Positions 25,880 to 32,485 of a stretch of 50,416 nucleotides of DNA are shown here, piece after piece. Positions within the stretch are counted from its first letter, which is position 1, and each line of letters opens with the position of its first letter. The position numbers and the translations under genes were made by a program. Source of the DNA: JAZDMK01 sp043800975 (GTDB lineage: Bacteria > Bacteroidota > Bacteroidia > Bacteroidales > JAHJDW01); the NCBI GenBank assembly GCA_043800975.1, contig JAZDMK010000347.1, forward strand, positions 1 to 50,416, written 5' to 3'. The notes under the pieces were generated by a model. That model made no database searches. It saw only the letters and a list, made by a program, of their open reading frames with translations, and had not been told where the DNA came from.

Positions 25880-26818
25880 TTACTTTTGTTTGATGCTGCA
25901 ATGCTGAACACATTTCTCCATGCAGCTGTTATCGCAGGGTTCAATGTGAATCATGACAATTGTGTTGTTCAGTTTATCTTTAATTTTCAATGTAATGTCA
26001 TCGCAAATATCGTGAGATTCCTTCACTGACATAGACGCGCTGACAACCATATGAAACTCAACAAAGCGGTCTGCGCCGGATTTGCGTGTACGAAAATCAT
26101 GAAAACTGATCAGCTGCGGGCGATGTTCGTTCATGATTTCTTTAATTACTTCAACTTCTTCTGCAGGCAGACTTTCATCGAGCAAACCACCGACCGACTT
26201 TTTAGTCAGATCGTAGGCAGCCCGCACAATTAATAAAGCAACGATAATGGCACACACAGGATCGATCCAGAATACATCCACATCGGGATAAAAATAACGA
26301 ACAAGTGAATAAATTCCGAGACCAGCAGCAACACCAAAAGAAGTGTAAACATCGGTTCTCAGATGCCAAGCATCAGCTTCCAGAGCAATAGAATCGGACT
26401 CTTTTGCCACTTTAAACAAACGACTGGATACAAAAAGATTGACAAGTGCCGAAACGATCATCACCAGAATCCCCCAGCTTACTTCTTCCATTTCACCCGG
26501 ATTGATAAGCTTTAAAACGGCTTCATATATAATCCATCCGGCAGCCACGAAAATGAGAATTGCCTCTATGGCCCCCGAAATGTTTTCATACTTTCCGTGG
26601 CCAAAACTATGCTTACTGTCTGCGGGCTTGTTGGAAGTGCGTACGGCGAAGAATGCAATAACAGCAGCCACAAGGTCGTTGCCCGAATGAATTGCCTCTG
26701 AAATAACGGATACTGATCCGATCACAACACCGACAATCAGTTTTCCGATGACCAGCAAGGAATTTGAAATCACCGAGAGCAGTGCTGTGTTTTGTTTTCT
26801 TTGTTGTAATGTTCTCAT
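25880..26818 (-). CDS. Cation diffusion facilitator (probable Ni/Co efflux)
   Basis: A 312-residue inner-membrane divalent-cation/proton antiporter of the CDF family. About six helices span residues 15-200. Metal-site motifs HSGND and HLRTD (HxxxD) lie in helices 2 and 5, followed by the cytoplasmic domain. The extreme C-terminus has a CxxxCxxxCxxxC run (EPCDNSCMEKCVQHC), a likely soft-metal-binding tail. The start is ATG at 26818; the longer frame from 26908 is translation through the riboswitch and terminator. The riboswitch predicts induction by nickel or cobalt. Confidence 0.88.
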   Translation of the reverse strand: MRTLQQRKQNTALLSVISNSLLVIGKLIVGVVIGSVSVISEAIHSGNDLVAAVIAFFAVRTSNKPADSKHSFGHGKYENISGAIEAILIFVAAGWIIYEAVLKLINPGEMEEVSWGILVMIVSALVNLFVSSRLFKVAKESDSIALEADAWHLRTDVYTSFGVAAGLGIYSLVRYFYPDVDVFWIDPVCAIIVALLIVRAAYDLTKKSVGGLLDESLPAEEVEVIKEIMNEHRPQLISFHDFRTRKSGADRFVEFHMVVSASMSVKESHDICDDITLKIKDKLNNTIVMIHIEPCDNSCMEKCVQHCSIKQK

Positions 26819-26826
26819 ATGTATAT

Positions 26827-26860
26827 AAATAAAAATCCCCATGGGCTCAGTCCCACAGGG
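26827..26860 (-). terminator. Riboswitch-controlled intrinsic terminator
   Basis: On the minus strand, stem CCCTGTGGG (26860-26852), loop ACTGAG, stem CCCATGGGG (26845-26837), then ATTTTTATTT. The 9-bp stem includes two G-U pairs. Its 5' arm takes over the 3' arm of aptamer helix P4 and the TGGGA junction, so aptamer folding and termination are mutually exclusive. Confidence 0.8.
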
Positions 26861-26928
26861 TTTCCTGCTGCTCACCAACTGGTGAACCCGGCCGCATCCG
26901 CTATACAACGAATCGCCTGATCTGTATG
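26845..26928 (-). ncRNA. Candidate NiCo (czcD-type) riboswitch aptamer
   Basis: Four-way-junction RNA leader of the CDF gene, read on the minus strand. P1: CAG (26924-26922) with CTG (26850-26848). J1/2: ATCAGGCG. P2: ATTCG (26913-26909) with CGGAT (26900-26896). J2/3: GCGGCCGG. P3: GTTCACC (26887-26881), AGTT loop, GGTGAGC (26876-26870). P4: CAGG (26867-26864) with CCTG (26859-26856). J4/1: TGGGA. The junction pieces CAGGC, GC-GCCGG and TGGGA match the conserved junctions of NiCo riboswitches as I remember them. Position before a CDF gene fits. P1 is short, which lowers certainty. Confidence 0.72.
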
Positions 26929-26931
26929 GAG

Positions 26932-26960
26932 CAAAAATAATAAAAATTCAGAAATACAAA
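26932..26960 (-). promoter_or_regulatory. Promoter of the riboswitch-CDF transcript
   Basis: TTTG at 26960-26957, 17-base spacer, TATTTTTG at 26939-26932, minus strand. It places the transcript start a few bases before the aptamer's first helix. Confidence 0.75.
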
Positions 26961-27018
26961 AAAAAGACTTCCGTTAAAAAGTGGAGATTAACCGTTTAAG
27001 TGACTAAAACCCGCTAAT

Positions 27019-27048
27019 TTTGTGATTGAAAAAGTTTTTTTACCTTTG
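27019..27048 (+). promoter_or_regulatory. tRNA-Cys promoter (-33 and -7)
   Basis: TTTG at 27019-27022, 18-base spacer, TACCTTTG at 27041-27048, seven bases before the tRNA 5' end. Confidence 0.75.
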
Positions 27049-27055
27049 CAGCCAT

Positions 27056-27126
27056 GGTTTCGTGGCCGAGTGGCTAGGCAACGGTCTGCAAAACCGTCTA
27101 CAGCGGTTCGAATCCGCTCGAAACCT
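27056..27126 (+). tRNA. tRNA-Cys (anticodon GCA)
   Basis: 71 nucleotides: acceptor GGTTTCG/CGAAACC, D arm, anticodon stem-loop ACGGT-CTGCAAA-ACCGT (GCA), T arm AGCGG-TTCGAAT-CCGCT. The discriminator is U73, the known identity base of tRNA-Cys. CCA is not encoded. Confidence 0.96.
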
Positions 27127-27130
27127 CAGA

Positions 27131-27160
27131 AAAAGCACGTCTAAATGATGTGCTTTTTTT
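27131..27160 (+). terminator. Terminator after tRNA-Cys
   Basis: Stem AAAAGCACGTC / GATGTGCTTTT (one G-U pair) around loop TAAAT, followed by further T residues. Confidence 0.8.
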
Positions 27161-27163
27161 ATT

Positions 27164-27226
27164 TCAGAATTTCTTCTCCATCACAATCTTTCCGCTTTCA
27201 TCCCACATCGTCCACTTTCCGGTTTG
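27164..27226 (-). pseudogene. 3' remnant of a YwqK/MORN-like gene
   Basis: The minus strand encodes TGKWTMWDESGKIVMEKKF and a stop. This matches, residue for residue except three, the C-terminus of the intact protein at 38685-39140 (TGKWTMWDEKGQIVMEKKY). Upstream of this point the similarity stops abruptly. It is a decayed copy, or the end point of a rearrangement, beside tRNA-Cys. Confidence 0.8.
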
Positions 27227-27316
27227 ATGAAATAATGATTTGATAATAATGTAAAAACATTCAAATAATGAATGCGAATTACTTTTACTATACAATTTTG
27301 AAATTAAAAATTAACT

Positions 27317-27901
27317 ATGAATACTATATTAAAATCCGAGAACATATTACTAAAGGAAATGAATAATGAAATCCTTATAGATAATGTTTTAAGTATGTTG
27401 ATTAAAGAAAAAAACGACTCAATTAACATGCTGTTATTTGATGATAATGATGTGGTTGGAAATCTGTTTTACAAAAAAAACAATGATAATCTGGCCGGGC
27501 TTTCCATATTTTCCGAAACATGGGTTATTGAACGGGCAGGTTCTCCCTTTTCAATGCTGCGTGTCCGCAATATTAAAGACGATTTTTTTTCTTTGAGAAT
27601 AACACTCGATGGGTCGTTTGGATCTTCAGTAATAAAGATACAAGACAATTTATCTATGCGATTTGTGAATACTTGCTTCTGGAGAAACACATGGGCATGG
27701 GTTAATACTGCCACAAATGAATCTCTGATTGAATTTGAAATGAAACCAAGCATTAACAAAAGAGGAATGGCAAAAATATGCTTGCCTATTCTGTCTGATG
27801 AAAAGGCATCCTTTCTGTGTATGATAGGCTGGTATATATTACATAATATTGATGTTACTGAACGAAAAAAAGCAGATGTTCAAGATGCATTGAACGCTTA
27901 A
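27317..27901 (+). CDS. Hypothetical protein
   Basis: A 194-residue protein that I do not recognise. It has no signal peptide or transmembrane segment; it begins with a polar helix-like stretch and continues with alternating hydrophobic/polar segments and several tryptophans (ETWVIERAG, CFWRNTWAWVN), suggesting a soluble beta-rich fold. It is isolated between the tRNA-Cys/remnant region and the lysine-rich gene. A CAATTTTG sequence 17 bases before the ATG could be a weak -7 element. Confidence 0.6.
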   Translation: MNTILKSENILLKEMNNEILIDNVLSMLIKEKNDSINMLLFDDNDVVGNLFYKKNNDNLAGLSIFSETWVIERAGSPFSMLRVRNIKDDFFSLRITLDGSFGSSVIKIQDNLSMRFVNTCFWRNTWAWVNTATNESLIEFEMKPSINKRGMAKICLPILSDEKASFLCMIGWYILHNIDVTERKKADVQDALNA

Positions 27902-27916
27902 GATACTTCAGTTAAA

Positions 27917-27937
27917 AACGATTGATCGTTATTTTTT
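27917..27937 (+). terminator. Possible terminator after the hypothetical gene
   Basis: Short stem AACGA / TCGTT with TTGA loop, then A and six T residues. It overlaps the end of the convergent lysine-rich gene. Confidence 0.5.
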
Positions 27938-28336
27938 CTTTTTTATCAGACTCACCTTACTTTTTTTCTTTGCCGCAGAGTTATTATTTTTTTTACTTTT
28001 TGAAACAACAGATCCGGCTTTTTTTATTACATTTTTTTGAACTTTTGCGGTGCTTTTTCCTATGGTTTTTTTTGAAGCTTTAGTTTTAGCAGCATTTATT
28101 TTGATTTGCGTTTTTGCTTTTTTCAAGTCGTTATCAAGAACTTTAATTTTCTTTTTTACGGATTGAATAATTTTAAGATACTGCTCGTTTAAAGATGCTG
28201 CTTCTGTGAGATTAAACTCAAAAGACTGCGTAAAAATTGTTGCGGGGCCTTTTTTTCCTGTTGTTTTTGTTTTTTTCAAAGTATCCAGTACCCCGACCGC
28301 AACCTTAATTTTTTTTGTTAGAATTTTTTTATTCAT
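27929..28336 (-). CDS. Lysine-rich histone-H1-like protein, polyphosphate operon
   Basis: A 135-residue, strongly basic protein. Residues about 35-80 look helical or coiled-coil (LTEAASLNEQYLKIIQSV...), and the C-terminal half is a lysine/serine/alanine tail ending LIKKKK, similar in style to histone-H1-like proteins such as AlgP. It starts 23 bases after ppx, so ppk-ppx and this gene form one apparent operon. Known: polyphosphate binds lysine-rich proteins, and H1-like proteins occur on polyphosphate granules in other bacteria. Inferred: a polyphosphate- or nucleoid-binding protein. No family was recognised with certainty. Confidence 0.7.
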   Translation of the reverse strand: MNKKILTKKIKVAVGVLDTLKKTKTTGKKGPATIFTQSFEFNLTEAASLNEQYLKIIQSVKKKIKVLDNDLKKAKTQIKINAAKTKASKKTIGKSTAKVQKNVIKKAGSVVSKSKKNNNSAAKKKSKVSLIKKKK

Positions 28337-28359
28337 GATTGTTTTTGTTTAGTGAATAT

Positions 28360-29277
28360 TTAGTGTGTTGAATTTTCTGATAGCAAAACAGAATTGTGTT
28401 TGTTTTTATAGTCAAGGTAAAGCATATGAATCACCCCATCGGCAAGCCCAACTCTTGGGACACCGATTTGTTTTACTCGCAGTATTTTTAATACAAAAAG
28501 AAAGATTTTGGCAGCCGGAATAATCACGTCTGCCCTGTCATGTCGTAATCCAAGAATTTCGATTCTTTCCTGCAGGTTATAACTACTCAGCTCCTGAAGG
28601 CCCTGCGATAATGATCTTCTTGATAAAACACGAGAATTCTTCACGCCATAAAGTTTGCAAAGTTTGTTAATATTACCACCCGATCCGATGCATTCCATCT
28701 GATCATATTTTTTTCTCAGTTCCAAAAGAAAATTATGAAGCAGGAACCACTCTCTTTCAATCTCTGCTTCATTGAGAATTCGTAAAGTACCAATTCGAAA
28801 AGAAATACTCTCAACTGGATTTCCCTGATGTACTATAGATATTTCGGTGCTTCCTCCTCCAACATCAATATAAATCTGTGTTGATGTTAATACATTCGGA
28901 TTCAATTTTTGGTAAGAACAAATCAGTTCCGCCTCATTTTTCCCATCAATAATTTCAAGATTGAACCCCGTTTCTGTTTTCACTTTTCTGATTACATCGT
29001 TTGCATTATAGGCTTCACGAAGTGCAGAAGTTGCCACAGCGCGAAAAGAAGCAGGCTTATAAACTTCAATCAAATATCTAAAAGCGAGCATAGAATTGAT
29101 CAGGTTAGCTGTTTTTTCAGGAGAAATAATTCCGTCATTGAATGAATCCAGCCCCAGGCGCAGAGGCACCCTGACCAGAGATAATTTTTCAAGAATTACT
29201 CTTTGATTGTTTTCAAATACATTGGTTACTAAAAACCGGCCAGCATTGGATCCTATGTCAATACAACAAAATAACAT
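28360..29277 (-). CDS. ppx: Exopolyphosphatase / Ppx-GppA family phosphatase
   Basis: Removes terminal phosphate from polyphosphate, or phosphate from pppGpp. The 305-residue protein is the short Ppx/GppA form with the ASKHA phosphate loops CIDIGSNAGRF (residues 5-15) and YIDVGGGSTEIS. It overlaps the end of ppk by one base. The ppk neighbour favours exopolyphosphatase over pppGpp hydrolase. Confidence 0.9.
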   Translation of the reverse strand: MLFCCIDIGSNAGRFLVTNVFENNQRVILEKLSLVRVPLRLGLDSFNDGIISPEKTANLINSMLAFRYLIEVYKPASFRAVATSALREAYNANDVIRKVKTETGFNLEIIDGKNEAELICSYQKLNPNVLTSTQIYIDVGGGSTEISIVHQGNPVESISFRIGTLRILNEAEIEREWFLLHNFLLELRKKYDQMECIGSGGNINKLCKLYGVKNSRVLSRRSLSQGLQELSSYNLQERIEILGLRHDRADVIIPAAKIFLFVLKILRVKQIGVPRVGLADGVIHMLYLDYKNKHNSVLLSENSTH

Positions 29278-31337
29278 TATTTCCTTTTTTCTTTTGTTTG
29301 AAGGTATTTGTAAATTTCCTCCTGTGAACGAATCCGTATATTATCTGTTTTTTTAAAGGCGTTAATTACCAATGACTGACTGCGCGCTTTTACATTATCA
29401 CGTAACTGAAATTGCAGAATATCTTTAATTTCTTTAATCAAATGTTTATCATAGATCGGGCAGGCCACTTCTATTCTGTGATCAAGGTTCCGTGTCATTA
29501 TATCAGCAGAAGAAATGTAAACGCGCTCTTTTCCTCCATTGTGAAAAATGAAGATACGCGAGTGCTCCAAAAACCTGTCAACAATACTAACTACTTCAAT
29601 ATTTTCCGAAAAGCCCGAGATGTTACCCAACAAAACAGACGCTCCACGAATAATAAGCTTTACTTTTACTCCGGCATTTCCAGCTTCCAATAACAGCTTT
29701 GCAATATCAGGATCTACAAGACTGTTCATTTTCATGCATATCTCAGCTTTCAATCCTTTCGCAGCCTGTTTTATTTCATGTCGGATTAACTCGCTTATTT
29801 GTTTTCGCATGAAAAGAGGTGAAACAAGCAGATGAGAAAAAGTTTTGGATGTAAATTTTTTTTCAAGGAATTCGAACACTTCATTTACCTCATGAGTTAT
29901 TCTAAGATCAGATGTTAGAAGGCTATCGTCACAATATTGTCTTGCTGTTTTTTCATTAAAATTTCCGGTAGCGATATTTGCATACGAAATATATTTTTTT
30001 CCTTCTTTTCTTTTAATCAGGCACAATTTTGCATGAACCTTCATACCGGGAACTCCCTGAATGATACGTACTCCTTCTTCCTGAAGGATTTTCAGATAAT
30101 GAATATTGGCTTCCTCATCAAATCGCGCCTGGATTTCAATGAATACAGTTACCTGCTTTCCATTCCGGGCTGCGTTAACCAAGGCGTTAACAATACTGGA
30201 GTTTAAAGCAAGCCGGTACAGAATCATTTTTACAGAAACTACATTTGTATCCAGTGATGCTTCCCGAAGCAAATCAATAATGTATTGAAATGACTGGTAG
30301 GGATAATGAAGCAGAATATCGTTTTTTCTGATTGAATCAAAAATGCTGTTCTTCGCTTCAAGCCTTGGATGTAACAATATGTTAAGTTCAGGGAATTCAA
30401 GTTTTTTTGAACCTACATTTGGAAAACGAATAAAGTCTTTTGAATTATGATAGCGTGTACCCGGGATTATTCCATCTTTACTTTTGACTTTCAGTTTTTC
30501 GATCAGAGCTTCCAGTAGTGCTTTCGGCATGGTTTCATCAAAGATAAACCGCACAGCCTGTCCTTTTTTTCTACGCTTCAGGCTTTCTGTCATCAGTTCG
30601 CTGAAGCTTTTCGAGATGTCGTTATCAATATCCAGCTCTGCATCTTTGGTGAGTTTAAAGGTATATGCTGAAAAGCGGTTATATCCAAGAGTATGAAAAA
30701 TTTCTTTCAGGCAGTACCTGATAATATCATCCAGTAAAATAATAAAGTGTGAATTCCCTTTTTTTGGAAGAATCAAAAACCGTCCAACACTTTCAGTAGG
30801 GATTTCAATTAACGCATAATTGGTTTTCTTTTTCTTTTTTGTGTCGCTTAAAACAACTGCATGGTAAATGCTTTTATCCCTTATCCGTGATGGATCGGAG
30901 AGGTTGCGCAACTTTATGGGAAAAAGATTATTTCTTACATTTTCGCGAAAAAAATGTTGAACAAATTCGCCCTGTTCAGGATCCAGTTCTTTTTCATTCA
31001 GCAGAAAAATATTTTTTTCTTTCAGTTCTTTCAGAACGCCGTCAAATACTACTTCAAAGTGATTGCGCATCTGTATTACCAGATCATTGATTTCGTTCAA
31101 AACATTTTCCGGGCTCGCATCAAACGAATCTATTGCCTTTTTTTTAAGGCCGAACATTCGTTTTACTGTTGCTACACGAACACGAAAAAATTCATCCAGA
31201 TTGGATGAAAAAATGCTCAAAAATCGAATTCTTTCCAGTACAGGATTGGTGGGGTCTGCTGCTTCCTGCAGTACTCTTTCATTAAAATGAAGCCAGCTGA
31301 TTTCTCGGTTTATTAAATGCGGCTCCGCTTTTTTCAT
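29277..31337 (-). CDS. ppk1: Polyphosphate kinase 1
   Basis: Reversibly makes inorganic polyphosphate from ATP. The 686-residue protein begins with the PPK N-terminal motif NREISWLHFNERVLQEA. The autophosphorylated histidine lies in GMKVHAKLCLIKRK and the second essential histidine in NLDHRIEV. It is followed by ppx and the lysine-rich gene and preceded, 40 bases away, by a YwqK-like gene in the same direction. Confidence 0.96.
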   Translation of the reverse strand: MKKAEPHLINREISWLHFNERVLQEAADPTNPVLERIRFLSIFSSNLDEFFRVRVATVKRMFGLKKKAIDSFDASPENVLNEINDLVIQMRNHFEVVFDGVLKELKEKNIFLLNEKELDPEQGEFVQHFFRENVRNNLFPIKLRNLSDPSRIRDKSIYHAVVLSDTKKKKKTNYALIEIPTESVGRFLILPKKGNSHFIILLDDIIRYCLKEIFHTLGYNRFSAYTFKLTKDAELDIDNDISKSFSELMTESLKRRKKGQAVRFIFDETMPKALLEALIEKLKVKSKDGIIPGTRYHNSKDFIRFPNVGSKKLEFPELNILLHPRLEAKNSIFDSIRKNDILLHYPYQSFQYIIDLLREASLDTNVVSVKMILYRLALNSSIVNALVNAARNGKQVTVFIEIQARFDEEANIHYLKILQEEGVRIIQGVPGMKVHAKLCLIKRKEGKKYISYANIATGNFNEKTARQYCDDSLLTSDLRITHEVNEVFEFLEKKFTSKTFSHLLVSPLFMRKQISELIRHEIKQAAKGLKAEICMKMNSLVDPDIAKLLLEAGNAGVKVKLIIRGASVLLGNISGFSENIEVVSIVDRFLEHSRIFIFHNGGKERVYISSADIMTRNLDHRIEVACPIYDKHLIKEIKDILQFQLRDNVKARSQSLVINAFKKTDNIRIRSQEEIYKYLQTKEKRK

Positions 31338-31377
31338 TATGGTGATTCGTTTTAAAACTTAACGATATACTAATTCA

Positions 31378-31830
31378 TTAATAGCTCTTTTGCATTAGAA
31401 TCTGACCTTTCTCATCCCACATGATCCATGTTCCCTTTTTTATACCGCCTTCATAGAACATCTCATATCGTTTGTTTCCATTTGCATCCCAGATATACCA
31501 ATTCCCGTCTTTCAGATCGGATTTGTATCGTGCCTCTGCAATACGATTCCCTTTTTCATCCCACGAAATCCACGTGCCGTCTTTTCTTCCGGCTTTGTAT
31601 GATTTTTCCTCTTTCTTTTTTCCGCTTTCGTAGTACTCTGTACAAATCCCATCAACTCTGCCTTTCCGAAGTTTCATTTCGGCCTTGACGGCACCGCTTT
31701 CATATTTTTCAACAAAATAACCCGAGAATAATTTCCCCTTTTTGTAATAAACGCTGTCTTTCAAAACCACGTCCTGAGCAAGACAGGCACCCATCGAAAA
31801 CAAAAACAAAATGATCAGATATTTTTTCAT
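31378..31830 (-). CDS. YwqK/MORN-repeat-like exported protein, cassette A
   Basis: A 150-residue protein with a signal peptide (1-18) and tandem strands of the MORN/YwqK type: GTWISWDEKGN, GNWYIWDANGN, GTWIMWDEKGQ. Database entries often call this family a YwqK antitoxin; nothing here supports a toxin-antitoxin role, and the export signal argues against it. A paralogue lies at 38685-39140 and a remnant at 27164. It could be cotranscribed with ppk (gap 40). Confidence 0.8.
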   Translation of the reverse strand: MKKYLIILFLFSMGACLAQDVVLKDSVYYKKGKLFSGYFVEKYESGAVKAEMKLRKGRVDGICTEYYESGKKKEEKSYKAGRKDGTWISWDEKGNRIAEARYKSDLKDGNWYIWDANGNKRYEMFYEGGIKKGTWIMWDEKGQILMQKSY

Positions 31831-31851
31831 TTGAAACAGACTTTATTAGAT

Positions 31852-31878
31852 AAAAAAAGACAAGAGAAATCTTGTCTT
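31852..31878 (-). terminator. Terminator between cassette A genes
   Basis: On the minus strand, perfect 9-bp stem AAGACAAGA / TCTTGTCTT with TTTC loop followed by further T residues. It ends the regulatory-domain gene at 31907 and separates it from the YwqK-like gene. Confidence 0.85.
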
Positions 31879-31906
31879 GCATTTAATATTATCATTGTAA
31901 GGATTA

Positions 31907-32239
31907 TCAGTTTTCTAACTGAATGTTTATCGTTTTCTGGTTATCCGCTACACTATAAGATGTTGAGGTTTCTTCATAAGATATGAAAGAAGCTGCAATA
32001 CTCAGTGTTCCCGGATACAACTCGGCAAATTTAAAGTTCCCCTCCAGATCAGTATATGTGCTTTGATTCGTTTCTTTAATGTAAATAAGAACTCCTGCAA
32101 GGGCCTCTCCCGTGTTCTTGTCGGTTACTTTTCCCTGAACGCAGATTTTTTTTGACGTTTCTCCTCCGTCAGCTTTAGCAACATTGCTGGTAAAGGCGAA
32201 GGTCAGAAGTACACTGAGTAAACAAATAATCTTTTTCAT
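31907..32239 (-). CDS. Exported carboxypeptidase-regulatory-like domain protein, cassette A
   Basis: A 110-residue protein: signal peptide (1-22) and one CarboxypepD_reg (Ig-like) domain with the familiar sequence GKVTDKNTGEALAGVLIYI, then TYTDLEGNFKF. Such stand-alone domains are common in Bacteroidota envelopes and resemble the N-terminal part of TonB-dependent receptors. The start is ATG at 32239; the longer frame reads across the -7 element. The paralogue is at 39155-39481. Confidence 0.8.
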   Translation of the reverse strand: MKKIICLLSVLLTFAFTSNVAKADGGETSKKICVQGKVTDKNTGEALAGVLIYIKETNQSTYTDLEGNFKFAELYPGTLSIAASFISYEETSTSYSVADNQKTINIQLEN

Positions 32240-32264
32240 ATTGATATTTATTTTTATTTCATTG

Positions 32265-32272
32265 CAAAGATA
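32265..32272 (-). promoter_or_regulatory. -7 element for the cassette A regulatory-domain gene
   Basis: TATCTTTG on the minus strand, 25 bases before the ATG at 32239. Confidence 0.65.
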
Positions 32273-32406
32273 CCGCACAAGTTGTCCATCAATGCATTCC
32301 TGCCATTATGATTGAATTAATTAAATGTTATGAAATCGTTAATCTCTGATTTATTTTAAAGAAAAGTTATTCCGGAAAGATAAATTAATGCAGTCTTTAA
32401 AGTATA

Positions 32407-32462
32407 GTAATGTTTTCATAATACTGCCACAACAGTCAGTTAATACTAACAGTATTCATTTG
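32407..32462 (+). promoter_or_regulatory. Candidate Pho-box array and promoter of the TonB receptor
   Basis: Hexamers GTAATG (32407), ATAATA (32418), ACAACA (32429) and TTAATA (32440) recur every 11 bp. The TTTG of the -7 element (32459-32462) starts 19 bp after the last one begins. The -7 octamer is TTCATTTG, lacking TA, and the wider TATTCATTTG is identical to that of the porin-pst promoter. Confidence 0.7.
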
Positions 32463-32485
32463 TACACTTATTAGTAAAATACAAT

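Noticed and set aside
26819..26908. Longer CDF start at 26908
   Set aside because: The extra 30 codons read through the aptamer and terminator; MRTLQQRK at 26818 is the natural N-terminus.
26837..26932. TPP-riboswitch reading of the plus strand here (contains 'cctgatctg')
   Set aside because: Only one short phrase fits, the rest of the TPP core is missing, and no thiamine gene lies downstream on that strand.
27245..27300. Pho-like array before the hypothetical gene at 27317
   Set aside because: Hexamers at the required phase do not resemble TTAAYA.
31378..31830. Toxin-antitoxin module (family name 'YwqK antitoxin')
   Set aside because: The protein has an export signal, no toxin-like partner is adjacent, and the neighbours are phosphate genes.
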